Positions 16,681 to 25,715 are shown, numbered from the stretch's first letter. The stretch is 64,000 bases of DNA from JACJWR01 sp963752505 (GCA_963752505.1 CAVVYM010000003.1:1-64000); one strand, 5' to 3'. The notes: generated from the letters alone by a model not told the origin. Program-made: numbers and translations.

Positions 16681-17886
16681 TCAGTCGGCGCTCAACTCGC
16701 CAAGCCGTGCGTTGATAGTGGTGAGCAGATGCAGCTGGTGCGCGCTGACGCCAGCGAAGAGCGCACGCTGGTGGGGGTCGGCGGAGTGGTCCGGCGTGGA
16801 GTCGACCTCGAAGGGTGGAGTGCAGGCCGCCAGCAGCTCCTCGTAGTAGGCGATATTTGCGTGCACTGCCGCGGCAAGGAACTCGTCGACCACGCCTAGA
16901 TTCGCCGCCGTCCCACGATCTGGCTGCACAGACATCAGCGGCATCAGCAGCAGCGCACGCAGGTTGGCCAGGTGCTCCACATCGAGCACCAAGCCCTGCA
17001 TCCGCCAGCCCTCTTCGGTCCGAGCGAGGCGGGGAGCTGGCACGCGCCGACGTTGGCTGCCGACTCCGAGCACCTCGATCGTGCCCAGCCCCGGCACCGC
17101 AACGCTGCATTCGACGGAGGACACGAATCTGGTTGCGACTTCCAGATAGCCCAATCCCAACGCCACGCCAAGCGAGTCGGCGAGGTTATAGCGAACGAAC
17201 ACCTGGTCGGTGGGTTCAGGATGGTGGATGTCGATTCGCCAAGCTCCGGTTTCGGTGCGGCGGTAGCGCGAGCCGTAGGGGTGGTGGTTGAGCATGTCGA
17301 TCATGGGCATGAAGAACCCGATGGGGCCCTCATCCGCCTCACCCATCTCGGTGCGCAGCCTGGAGTTCACCATCGAGACCGACGGCGACGGGTCACTGGG
17401 GATCTGCCCGCGGCTCGTGTCCAAGCCGAACCTTGGCCGCGCCCGGCGGATCAGCGCGAGTAGTTCCGGATCGACCTCGAGCGCGTGCGACGCGTACGCC
17501 TGACCGATCACCCGCACCTTGTCCACCGCGTTGAATAGGTCCACCATCGCGTCCACGATCGTGCGCTGGGCTGCTGTGAGGTGCTCGGGCTGTGCCCGAT
17601 ACCGCAGTCGGGTGTCGTGCGGTTCCCAGTCGAGATCGCTCACCGGGATGTGCAACTCGTTCGGGATCACCAGCAGCGCAGCCGCGTCGGGGTGCGGTTT
17701 GTCCAGCGCCTTGCCGTCGTCGCCCGACAGATGCGGATTCGCGGCTCTCGGTAGTTCCAGCCACAGCGACGCTCCGTCGTGACGAACGACGAGCTCCGGG
17801 TGGACGTAGCCACCGTTGGCCGTGACTGTGGCGGCGATGGTCGTCACCAGACGCTGCACGTTCACGTCCTCCGAGGCCACCCTCAT
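16681..17886 (-). CDS. SET-domain-like protein of unknown substrate
   Basis: The protein is 401 residues long, soluble, with no signal peptide. The central part (residues ~187-260) reads FFMPMIDMLNHHPYGSRY and later FVRYNLADSLGVALGLGYLE. This resembles the P-x-x-D-x-LNH and Y-x-x-x-DSL blocks of SETD3/RuBisCO-LSMT-like SET proteins, which methylate lysine or histidine using S-adenosylmethionine. I infer the family from this motif only. The gene starts 15 bp after the sulfotransferase-kinase gene on the same strand, so the two are probably co-transcribed. Its N-terminal ~110 residues recur, diverged, as the front end of the chimeric CtaG protein immediately downstream. Confidence 0.55.
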   Translation of the reverse strand: MRVASEDVNVQRLVTTIAATVTANGGYVHPELVVRHDGASLWLELPRAANPHLSGDDGKALDKPHPDAAALLVIPNELHIPVSDLDWEPHDTRLRYRAQPEHLTAAQRTIVDAMVDLFNAVDKVRVIGQAYASHALEVDPELLALIRRARPRFGLDTSRGQIPSDPSPSVSMVNSRLRTEMGEADEGPIGFFMPMIDMLNHHPYGSRYRRTETGAWRIDIHHPEPTDQVFVRYNLADSLGVALGLGYLEVATRFVSSVECSVAVPGLGTIEVLGVGSQRRRVPAPRLARTEEGWRMQGLVLDVEHLANLRALLLMPLMSVQPDRGTAANLGVVDEFLAAAVHANIAYYEELLAACTPPFEVDSTPDHSADPHQRALFAGVSAHQLHLLTTINARLGELSAD

Positions 17887-17901
17887 GCGTCCGAATCCCC
17901 G

Positions 17902-19749
17902 TCAGGCCGTCGGTTGGCCGGACTCGATCGCGTCGAGCACGGTATCCAGCGTCCACTCGTCGGCGGGCCGCGACAGCACGTGAACCGGTGTGGAGTTGGC
18001 CAGTTTCGCCAGCAGGTTGAAGTACTTGTCCTGGCCGAGCACCAGTGGTGCGATGCCGTCGCGGCGGGTATGCGCTATCAGACTCGCCAGCCGGGCACTC
18101 CCGCGTCTTTCGGTAAGGAGCACCTCGGTGGTGTTGCGCCCGGGCGCCAGCACCACGATGCGGTCGATCCGGTGAGGATCCTCGGGTGGGTCCTCGGCCC
18201 GAAAGCCCACCTTCGCCCGGCCTCCGGAGAGCAGGCGCATCGCGTCGAAGTCCAATCCGATCGCTTCGGCTGCGTCGGGCAGCAGGTGCACGTTGCGGGA
18301 GTAGGGCGTGGTCCACGCTTCCGTACCACGGAACTCGATGAGCGTGACGTCGTCCACCAGCAGTCGGTGACCCCGCTTGCGCAGGGCCATAGAGGTGGTG
18401 GACTTCCCGGCGCCACGGTTGCCCGCGATCGCGACGACTTCGCCGTTGATTTCCACGGTGGCCGCGTGCAGGCTGAGGTCGCCCCGCTGCAGCATGGCCA
18501 GCGTCACCGCCCAGCCCTGAACGATCCACGAAGGGTCGTCATCGGGGCGCTCCGGATCGGGTTTCCATTGAACAACCGCTTCCTTGCCGCCGCGCACCAG
18601 GACGGCGGAGCCCGCCTCGAAGCGCACCAGCGCCTCGTCCGGGGTCACCTGAATCCACTTGCGCGGTCGGGTGGCGTTAGGCAACTCCTCGGGTACGGTC
18701 CCTAGGCTGACGTCGATCCCCATGCGTTCGGGCAGCCGCCACCACTCGGAGGCCTCTTGACGCCGACGCGATTCGCGGACGTCGAAGAGCGTTGCCCGTT
18801 CCGCCGAATCGGTGGTCAATTCGTAGCCCAACTCCAGCATCCGCTCGGCGTGGTCGGCTTCGATCGCGGCCACCTGGTTGGCGGTCAACTCGTCGCGCCA
18901 CCCGCCGCTTGCGCCGCGGCGAAAGAATGCTTCGGTCTTGCGCGAGGTCTCCCGGAACCCGACGTTCTGCTCCGATTCCCGCAGTCGATCGAACCGGGCC
19001 TGTTCGATCGCGGCGGCCAGTTCGGTCTCCGTGCACTCCAGTCCGATGGCCTCAAAGATTGGCGCCAGCGCGGCCACGGCGTCGGACTTGAGATCCTCGT
19101 AACGCACCAGATGCACGGGGAACGGAACCGACTCGGCCAGCCAGGAATCCGCATGGCTCGACCACGAGCCCCACGGTTGGGTAGTCGACGAATTCGCCGG
19201 GGAGGCTTTGCCCTCGGGCAGGTCGCGGCCGAGCGCGTCCACCGCGCCGTCGATTTCCACCCCGAAGAACGGGGCATAGGAGCACGCCACGTCGCGTGGG
19301 TCGCGCACAACGAGGATGGCCGCCCGCGTGGCACTGATCGGGAACGGCTCGCGGTCAGCCTCCCCACCTCGGAACACCTCGTGGGTCTTTCGCAGGAGGG
19401 GCCTTCCCGATGGTTCGTCCTCGGTCGGCTCGCCCCACCTGCGAACCAGCACGTCGCGGGCCAGATCGATCTCGTCCCTCGAGAGCCATCGCGGATCGAT
19501 GCCGAACATGGGCAGCATCGCGCCCACATACATCGGCTGCGAACCGGAGCCCAACTGATTCACCGCAAACAGGTGTCTGTGGGTGCCGAGCGCGGTGACG
19601 ATGGCCCGCATCCAGGTGTTGCCGGATTTTGGGTACGAGGCCAGCCACACTGTTCGGCCCGGTCCGTTGGGGCGTGCGGCTGCGAGCCGGGCGCGTTCCG
19701 CGGGCTCGTGGTGCGAGGGGGCGGCTGGCGTTCTCGTCGGGTTGGTCAC
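17902..19749 (-). CDS. sulfotransferase fused to an HprK-like kinase domain
   Basis: The product is 615 residues. The N-terminal half is a PAPS-dependent sulfotransferase: the 5'-phosphosulfate loop YPKSGNTW at 39-46, a KTH segment, and the 3'-phosphate motif VVRDPRDVACSYAPFFG. The C-terminal ~245 residues resemble HPr kinase/phosphorylase-type proteins, with P-loop GNRGAGKST near 443-451 and RGHRLLVDDVTLIE. HprK-like kinases occur in lasso clusters such as paeninodin, where they phosphorylate the C-terminal Ser of the precursor. The fusion suggests that one substrate is both sulfated and phosphorylated, or that the HprK part only binds it. The GTG start overlaps the upstream stop by 2 nt. 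Confidence 0.82.
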   Translation of the reverse strand: MTNPTRTPAAPSHHEPAERARLAAARPNGPGRTVWLASYPKSGNTWMRAIVTALGTHRHLFAVNQLGSGSQPMYVGAMLPMFGIDPRWLSRDEIDLARDVLVRRWGEPTEDEPSGRPLLRKTHEVFRGGEADREPFPISATRAAILVVRDPRDVACSYAPFFGVEIDGAVDALGRDLPEGKASPANSSTTQPWGSWSSHADSWLAESVPFPVHLVRYEDLKSDAVAALAPIFEAIGLECTETELAAAIEQARFDRLRESEQNVGFRETSRKTEAFFRRGASGGWRDELTANQVAAIEADHAERMLELGYELTTDSAERATLFDVRESRRRQEASEWWRLPERMGIDVSLGTVPEELPNATRPRKWIQVTPDEALVRFEAGSAVLVRGGKEAVVQWKPDPERPDDDPSWIVQGWAVTLAMLQRGDLSLHAATVEINGEVVAIAGNRGAGKSTTSMALRKRGHRLLVDDVTLIEFRGTEAWTTPYSRNVHLLPDAAEAIGLDFDAMRLLSGGRAKVGFRAEDPPEDPHRIDRIVVLAPGRNTTEVLLTERRGSARLASLIAHTRRDGIAPLVLGQDKYFNLLAKLANSTPVHVLSRPADEWTLDTVLDAIESGQPTA

Positions 19750-20570
19750 TGGACCGTCGCCTCCGAGTTGGCCAGCCACTGGATGAGGGCGTCGACGTCT
19801 TCGGAGATGGTCCCGGATTCGATGCGCAGATTGCTGTAGCGCAGGCTCGCCAGGCGCAGATGGTCGGCCATCGCCTCGCCAGCCTCGAGGTCGGCGCTGG
19901 AGGGGTCGCGCAACACCCCACCGAGCATGAGGCCGGCGGCCGATTCGAATCGCTTCTGGCCGGTGGACTCGGCAAGCGGGACCTCGTTTGGTCGACGCAT
20001 GGACACCTGTGCCACCGCCGTCACCTCGCGGGGCAGTGCGCAACGTGGCAGATCCACATCCAGCGCATCGGTGTGGGCGCGGACCTTCTGGCCCTCGCGC
20101 TGCAACTTCTTTGCACGGCGCGACGCCATGAGCACCGGGGCCTCCCGGGGGTAGGCCGTCAGCCGTCCCTGCTGCCATTGCACCGGGGTGAATCGGTCGG
20201 ACATCACGCTCCAGCCTCGATCGACCAGTTCGGCGATCACGATCACCACATCATGGGGATCGCCGGTCAGGATCAGCACGCCGTGGGTGGCTGCCACGCC
20301 CGGATTCTGTTCGCCCGAATCATCCGGTGGGCACACGGCCGCGCCCCCCGCCAAAATGAACCCTCGCCGCACCAGCGACAGCCCCTCCGCCCAGCCGAAT
20401 CGCAAGGCTCGTTCGCGGAGGGTGGCATCTTCTTCCTGGTTGGCCTCCGCGACGATTTCCACCGAACCGTCCTGTGCCACGGCGATGCTCCCAAGGCCAG
20501 GGAATGTGCCCAGCCAGGGCTCGACCGTGCGGTCGAGTGTTGGGCTGGCAGGGTTCGACATGGGGTTCAT
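19746..20570 (-). CDS. HprK-like protein with a destroyed P-loop (probable pseudokinase)
   Basis: This 274-residue protein is a divergent paralogue of the kinase half of the next gene. The FGWAEGLSLVRRGFILAGGAAV segment matches WAVTLAMLQRGDLSLHAATV. HGVLILTGDPHDVVIVIAEL replaces the P-loop strand GNRGAGKSTTSMAL. DRGWSVMSDRFTPVQW matches KRGHRLLVDDVTLIEF. Gly, Lys and Ser/Thr of the Walker A motif are missing, so nucleotide phosphotransfer is unlikely. A role as substrate-binding partner or regulator of the fused enzyme is my inference. The start could be ATG 20570 or 20561. Its stop overlaps the following GTG, implying tight coupling. Confidence 0.6.
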   Translation of the reverse strand: MNPMSNPASPTLDRTVEPWLGTFPGLGSIAVAQDGSVEIVAEANQEEDATLRERALRFGWAEGLSLVRRGFILAGGAAVCPPDDSGEQNPGVAATHGVLILTGDPHDVVIVIAELVDRGWSVMSDRFTPVQWQQGRLTAYPREAPVLMASRRAKKLQREGQKVRAHTDALDVDLPRCALPREVTAVAQVSMRRPNEVPLAESTGQKRFESAAGLMLGGVLRDPSSADLEAGEAMADHLRLASLRYSNLRIESGTISEDVDALIQWLANSEATVQ

Positions 20571-20614
20571 GTTAGGCGTGCCTGTTTGCTCGTAGGTGCC
20601 AGGCTTGCCGCGAA

Positions 20615-21208
20615 TCAGGAGTCTGCGGTGTGCGTCGCGTTGCGGCGCCGCAGAGCTCGCGCAATGCTGGCACCGATCGCAACGCCGACGATCACGACGA
20701 CCACCGGGAGCCACAACGGGAAGCCGCCCTCAGTTTCGTTCACATTGGCATCCGTGGTCTCGGATAGTGGAACTGGAACGGCGGCCGCCGACGAATCGGC
20801 TGCGCTTGCGGCCGCCGGGTCGTCGGCCTCGCCGGCCTCGCCGGGGTAGGAGAATCGAATCGTGCCGTCGATCGGGTGTCCATCGGCGCTCACCACGCGG
20901 TAGGAAACCTGGTACTCGCCTCCCGATTCGGTCTGCGGCCACTCGGTGGTGACGGTGGTTCCGTTCACCGTCGGGGCCGGCAGCGCGACTGAGCCCGACG
21001 GCCCTTGGGCCACCACTTGCAGCCCAGCATCCGAGATGATCTCGTTGAACGTCAGCACCACTTGGGCTGGGGGAGCGGATTGGGCCGATCCGTCGGCGGG
21101 AGCCGACGACACCAGCTCGGAGTGGGCGGCGGCCGGGGAGGCTCCTAGTACTGCGGCGATCATCACCGTCACGATCGCAAGCAGCGCTCGGATCTTGGAG
21201 CTGTTCAC
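20615..21208 (-). CDS. CopC-domain copper resistance protein, secreted with C-terminal anchor
   Basis: The 197-residue product has a signal peptide (hydrophobic run to SPAAAH). A CopC domain begins at the mature His-Ser-Glu (AHSELVSSAPADGS) and includes VSADGHPIDGTIRFSY. It ends with a Ser/Ala-rich linker, one membrane helix (LWLPVVVVIVGVAIGASI) and a basic tail. CopC proteins bind copper outside the membrane and usually pair with CopD, which here is fused to CtaG. The gene heads the run of minus-strand genes reaching down to the ABC exporter, 44 bp before the HprK-like gene. Confidence 0.88.
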   Translation of the reverse strand: MNSSKIRALLAIVTVMIAAVLGASPAAAHSELVSSAPADGSAQSAPPAQVVLTFNEIISDAGLQVVAQGPSGSVALPAPTVNGTTVTTEWPQTESGGEYQVSYRVVSADGHPIDGTIRFSYPGEAGEADDPAAASAADSSAAAVPVPLSETTDANVNETEGGFPLWLPVVVVIVGVAIGASIARALRRRNATHTADS

Positions 21209-21416
21209 GGCCTCATGCTAAACCGGGACTCCTGTGTGCCCCAGTCGGGCGTGGGGCTGCGCCCGGTCCGGCGCAACGCTTACGCCCCCGCAATACTTGA
21301 GTTCCACCGGCCGCAATCGAAAGGGGCCAGCCGATGTCACGCTCGGCGAACCGCCGTTCGGCGGCGCGAGCCCGTGGGCTGCGCACCTCAGCGGAGTTCA
21401 AGGTTCACCGTCGAGT

Positions 21417-22028
21417 GTGGCTCGGAGGCGGCTCGTGGCCTCCGATGGGCTGCAGCGGTGGCCGGAGTACGTCTACAGCACTGAGGAGCGTTGGAACGCC
21501 GCCGCAAGTGGGGCGCGCGGCGAACGCCAGGTGGCGGCACTGGGGGACAAGGTAGGCACGGCCGAGCGGCTCGCCGCGGCTGGCGTCCCGACGGTCCCTT
21601 CGCTGATCGTCCCGCCGCTGGCTCCGTCGACCGATTGGGAGGCCATGGCCCGTCGGTGGCTGAGCCGGTGGCCGTGGGTGCACGTCAAGCGCCGCCGTGG
21701 CTCAAGAGGGACCGGGGCGTTCGAACTACGCTCGAGGGATGACGGCTCGATGAGCTTGCGGCAATTCCAGCACGACGCGGATGAAGCCGATCCTGCTGCC
21801 TGGTTGGCGGTCAGCGTGGCGGGCCATGAACTCCTGGTGCAGCCGCGACTGCGGAGCCACGCGTTGTTCGAAGATGTCGCCGACCCCACGGATGTCGTGA
21901 CGATCCGCGCGGTGACCCGCGACCTCGGTCGTGGCCCGGCGGGCTTCTGCGCGGCATCGGCTGAGGAACTCTGCGCTAGCCCCTTGTGCCATTCGAACGT
22001 GTGTACTATTATGGGGATATGTGCATGA
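21417..22028 (+). pseudogene. truncated ATP-grasp protein
   Basis: The readable part runs from about VASDGLQRWPEYV through DKVGTAERLAAAGVPTVPSL. It continues through VHVKRRRGSRGTGAFEL (the phosphate-grasp lysine/glycine loop) to LLVQPRLRSH and VVTIRAVTRDLGRGP. This pattern is that of the sugar-transfer-associated ATP-grasp family. Homology stops near 21960, and the last residues are read from the control region of the DUF222/HNH gene. The metal-binding C-terminal part of the fold is therefore missing. The start is unclear (GTG 21417 or 21435). Truncation by arrival of the HNH gene is likely. Confidence 0.6.
21993..22008. promoter_or_regulatory. LexA (SOS)-box-like sequence upstream of the HNH gene
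   Basis: TCGAACGTGTGTACTA keeps the left half (TCGAAC) of the actinobacterial SOS box TCGAAC-N4-GTTCGA and part of the right half. 13E12-type genes in mycobacteria carry LexA sites at this position. The site lies 10 bp before the first ATG. Confidence 0.45.
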
Positions 22029-23887
22029 CGGGGGCGGACGGGGGGTCCGTGGCAGATTCAGGTGGCTGGGGTGAACCCGATGCCGCCGATGCCGCTGCGC
22101 CTGGTGGGGCTTGGGTGCGTGCGGTTGCGGTCGAGGAGGCGGTGACCGAGGCGCAGGTGGGCCCGGTGTGGCTTGATGATCTGTTGGAGCCGACGATCGA
22201 GCAGCTACTTGAGGTTTCTGAGGCGATTCGGTTTGACTCAGTCAGCAGTCGGGGCGGGTTCGCCGATGTTGGCCGGAGCGCCGGTTCGGAGCCGAGTGGC
22301 GGTACTGATTCGGGTGCCTGTGTGGAGCCGCTTGTCGTGGCGGGTTCGGTGCCCGGTCGGTTGGCTCGCTGGGTGCGCCGGGAGTGGTGGGATGCGCCGG
22401 TGCGTGCGGTGGTGCGCAGGTTGATGGTGCTTGATCCGGGTCCGGGGCTGCTTGCCGCGTTGGGCGATGTGGGGCGCCAGAAGGTGTGTCCGGGCGACCA
22501 TCGCGATCCTGATCCGCGGGTGGAGGCTGCGGATCCGATCCCGGCACCCGGGTCGTCGCCGGGGTGGCCATGTGCCTGCCAACTCGTCGTTGCCGCGGCG
22601 TGGCAGGCGATGACGAGTTGGATCGAGGTGGCCGCGGCCGCGGCAGTGGTCGACGCCGGTGGCGCCGAGACTGTGGTGGCCACCCCGGCGGGGATGGCGG
22701 CGGCGAGGGTCACCGACCCGGCCCGGGCCGAACTGGCCGCGGTGTTGCGGCTGTCGGTGTCCGCGGCGACCTCACGGCTGTACGCGGCGCGGGACCTGTT
22801 CGCCCATCCGCCGCTGGTCGCGTTGGCGGCTGACGCCACGTTGCTGCCCGCGGCGTGGCGGGCGGTGCTCGGGGAAACCTCGAACCTCCCCGATGAGCCC
22901 CGTCGGGCGGTGATCGACGATGTCGTGGCCAAAGTCGACGCGCGCCTACGGGCCGGACGCCGGCCCTGGACCCCAGGGGAGGTTCGCCGGGCAACGAAAC
23001 TGGCCGTGCTGCGCCTGGCCCCGCAGGTGGTCGCGGAGGCGCGCGACGCGGCACGGTCGCGGCGCCGGGTGAGTGTCTCGCCGGAGAGCGACGGAATGGC
23101 GTGGTTGAACGCCTACCTGCCCGATGTCGACGCCGCCCGCATCTTCCACCGACTCACCGCCGCGGCCGCCGCACACAAGTCCGACCACCCCGACGATCCA
23201 CGCTGCGCTGACGAGCGTCGCGCCGACCTACTCATCGCAGCCCTCCTCGGGCAGACCACGCCTGGGGCCGTCGTCGTCCCGTCCGATGTCCCTGAACCCA
23301 CCGGCACCGGTCCCGACTCATCCCCTGAACCCTCCGGCACCGGTCCCGACTCATCCCCTGAACCCTCCGGCACCGGTCCGGTTCCCCTACCTGCCCGGCC
23401 AGAGATCGCGGTGGTCATCGACGCTGCCACGCTGCTGGGCCTGGCTGAGGTGCCCGCCCGAGTGCCCGGCGTCGGGGCCGTGCCGGCGGAGGTCGCCCGC
23501 CAGCTCGCAGCGGATGGTCGCTGGCGGCTATGGATCACCGACCCGACCACCAGCGTGGTCACCTCCGTCGGATCGCGCACGTATGCACCAAGCGCTGCGC
23601 TGGCACGACTCATCAGGGCCCGCGAACCGCACTGCCGGATGCCCGGCTGTTCCCGCCAGGCGGTCAACTGCGATCTCGACCACACCGAGCCATACCCCCA
23701 CGGTCCCACCGCCGCTTCGAATCTCGGTCCACTTTGCCGGACCCATCACAACCTCAAAACCCACCACGGCTACCAACTAGCCAACCTTCCACCACCGACC
23801 ACCACCCCTGGCCAAACCTGGGCCTGGACCTTCCCCTCCGGCCTCACCCACACAGACCAGCCCGAACCACCCCTCCGGGGTCCGTAG
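22019..23887 (+). CDS. DUF222 / HNH endonuclease (13E12 repeat family)
   Basis: The product is 622 residues from the ATG at 22019. The long N-terminal DUF222 region (to ~430) is followed by a low-complexity linker with 11-residue repeats (SPEPSGTGPDS, three copies, 33 nt period). The HNH nuclease domain at ~535-585 reads CRMPGCSR, CDLDHTEPYPHG and LCRTHHNLKTHH, giving the Zn-binding Cys pairs and the catalytic His/Asn/His set. This family is abundant and often multicopy in actinomycete genomes and behaves as a selfish or SOS-linked element. It overlaps the end of the broken ATP-grasp gene. Confidence 0.88.
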   Translation: MCMTGADGGSVADSGGWGEPDAADAAAPGGAWVRAVAVEEAVTEAQVGPVWLDDLLEPTIEQLLEVSEAIRFDSVSSRGGFADVGRSAGSEPSGGTDSGACVEPLVVAGSVPGRLARWVRREWWDAPVRAVVRRLMVLDPGPGLLAALGDVGRQKVCPGDHRDPDPRVEAADPIPAPGSSPGWPCACQLVVAAAWQAMTSWIEVAAAAAVVDAGGAETVVATPAGMAAARVTDPARAELAAVLRLSVSAATSRLYAARDLFAHPPLVALAADATLLPAAWRAVLGETSNLPDEPRRAVIDDVVAKVDARLRAGRRPWTPGEVRRATKLAVLRLAPQVVAEARDAARSRRRVSVSPESDGMAWLNAYLPDVDAARIFHRLTAAAAAHKSDHPDDPRCADERRADLLIAALLGQTTPGAVVVPSDVPEPTGTGPDSSPEPSGTGPDSSPEPSGTGPVPLPARPEIAVVIDAATLLGLAEVPARVPGVGAVPAEVARQLAADGRWRLWITDPTTSVVTSVGSRTYAPSAALARLIRAREPHCRMPGCSRQAVNCDLDHTEPYPHGPTAASNLGPLCRTHHNLKTHHGYQLANLPPPTTTPGQTWAWTFPSGLTHTDQPEPPLRGP

Positions 23888-23901
23888 GGGACTGCGTATT
23901 G

Positions 23902-23951
23902 GTGCTCGAGGATTACCAGGTGCGTGGGGAGTCACGGCTTGACTCGAGCAC
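23902..23951. terminator. inverted repeat between convergent HNH and ABC genes
   Basis: GTGCTCGAG at 23902 pairs with CTCGAGCAC at 23943, with a 32-nt loop. It lies just past the stops of two convergent genes, where a shared terminator would sit. There is no T-tract. Confidence 0.3.
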
Positions 23952-23974
23952 GCGAATTTCGTCCCACGCAACGG

Positions 23975-25711
23975 TCACGCCCCCACGACCCCGACCACCC
24001 GACCAGCCTCTAACCGCACCACGTGATGCGCCGCGTCTACCGTCGAGCGTCGGTGTGCAATCACCAGCACCGTGATGGCCGGCACCAACGAGGTCATCAG
24101 GTCGAGCACCCGTGCCTCGGTTGCATCGTCGAGCGACGACGTGGCCTCGTCGAGCACCAACAAGGTCGGGTTGCGCAAGAGCGCTCGAGCAATCGCCACC
24201 CGTTGACGTTCGCCACCGGACAGCCGCACGCCCCGGTCCCCAAGCAGCGTGTCGAGGCCGTCGGGCAGAGACTTTGCGAAGTCGGCGGCAGCCCTATCCA
24301 GCGCCTCCCAACAACGGTCGTCGGTCGGTTGCGCCGCAGTGGACCACGACAAGTTCTCCCGCAACGTGCCCGGAATCAGCACGGTCTCCTGCGGGACGTA
24401 GGCGACATGGTCACGCCACCACCGCAGATCCGCGCGGGTCAGCACCTCCCCATCCACGCGAATTCGACCCTGCTCCGGTTCCAGCAACCCCAACGCCAAG
24501 TCTGCCGTGGTCGACTTTCCCGAGCCCGAATGGCCGGTGAGTACCGTGATCGCGCCGCGCACCACCGAGAAAGTGATCCCGTGCACGCCGTTGCTGCTCT
24601 CCGGGTATCGGAAGGTCACGTCGTCGTACTCGAGCAGCGGTCGAGCGGAGCTGGGATCGATCGCGTCGCGCGTGGACACGGCCGATGGTGGAATCTCCAC
24701 GTCCGCCCGTGCCTGCGAAGTCAACACCGTCAGGTCGCGCACCGCCGGCAGGGCATTGGCCAGCATCGCGGTGTTCGCGGCGATCGACTGGGCCGTGCGG
24801 GCCATTCGGGCCACCAGCAGCAGGATCACCACGATCGCCGCCGGCGACATCCCGATCCACACCGACACCAACACCAATGCTGAGGCCGACACCGCCAACC
24901 CCACTGAAGTACCGGCGTTCACAGTCGAGGTGCGTCTGGTGTTAGCCACCTGGATCGCTCGGGTGCTGGTGAACGCGTCACCGATGCGCTGCGCCCACAC
25001 CGCGTCGGCGCCGTGCGCACGCACCAGGCGCAGCGAATCCATCGAATCCATCATCGTTGCCTGCAGACCCCGGTTGCGGGTGCCGAATTCGCGCCCCATG
25101 CGGTATGCAGGTCGGATCGCGGTGCTCTGGGCAATGGCTACCAGGATCACCCCCACCAGTGCCACCGCACCCACGGTCGGCGAGACGATGAGCGCCACAA
25201 GCGTGGTGACCACAAATATCACCACCGAGACCGACAGTTGCAGCAACTGGAAGAAGGCCATTCCGGAGCGCGAGGCCCCGGAGGTCACGACCTCGATGAT
25301 GTCGCTCTTGCGTCGGCCGATGACGAACGTCCACTTGGCGGCCAGAATCGCCTCGAAGGCGCCTTGCCGTAGGTCATCCACAATTGTCTGCTGCAGCGAG
25401 GTGGAGTTGATCGATGAGGCCCGGGTGATCAGCGCAGTCACCACCGACAGCGACACGAATGCCGCCAGCAACACCGCAAGCGGAACCGAGGCCAGGTTCA
25501 CCTGGCCGAACACCGGCAGGGTCATGGCCGATTCGGGGTTGGCGATTGAGTTGACGATCGGCACCAGCAGCAGCAAGCTCACGCCGCCGACGACACCGTT
25601 GCTGAGCAGGAAAAGGATCTGCTGAATGAATCGGCGGCGATTGAGGTGCCAGGCGACGCCAATCAGGATCCGCGCGTCTGAAACGAGCGAATGAGTGCTC
25701 TGGGCGGCCAC
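23975..25711 (-). CDS. ABC exporter, fused membrane and ATPase domains (copy 2)
   Basis: The 578-residue protein is nearly identical in design and most residues to the exporter at 12814-14562. It has the same HSLVSDARILIGVAWHLNRRR start, six-helix domain, GHSGSGKST, LSGGERQR and LLVLDEATSSLDD. Most differences are conservative or fall in the linker before the ATPase (DVEIPPSAVSTRDAIDPSSARP). It starts (GTG) 4 bp after the stop of the CtaG/CopD gene, so translation is coupled. That tight junction is the likely ancestral state, whereas copy 1 has 133 bp at the same place. The substrate is unknown; a heterodimer of the two copies is possible. Confidence 0.9.
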   Translation of the reverse strand: MAAQSTHSLVSDARILIGVAWHLNRRRFIQQILFLLSNGVVGGVSLLLLVPIVNSIANPESAMTLPVFGQVNLASVPLAVLLAAFVSLSVVTALITRASSINSTSLQQTIVDDLRQGAFEAILAAKWTFVIGRRKSDIIEVVTSGASRSGMAFFQLLQLSVSVVIFVVTTLVALIVSPTVGAVALVGVILVAIAQSTAIRPAYRMGREFGTRNRGLQATMMDSMDSLRLVRAHGADAVWAQRIGDAFTSTRAIQVANTRRTSTVNAGTSVGLAVSASALVLVSVWIGMSPAAIVVILLLVARMARTAQSIAANTAMLANALPAVRDLTVLTSQARADVEIPPSAVSTRDAIDPSSARPLLEYDDVTFRYPESSNGVHGITFSVVRGAITVLTGHSGSGKSTTADLALGLLEPEQGRIRVDGEVLTRADLRWWRDHVAYVPQETVLIPGTLRENLSWSTAAQPTDDRCWEALDRAAADFAKSLPDGLDTLLGDRGVRLSGGERQRVAIARALLRNPTLLVLDEATSSLDDATEARVLDLMTSLVPAITVLVIAHRRSTVDAAHHVVRLEAGRVVGVVGA

Positions 25712-25715
25712 CGGG

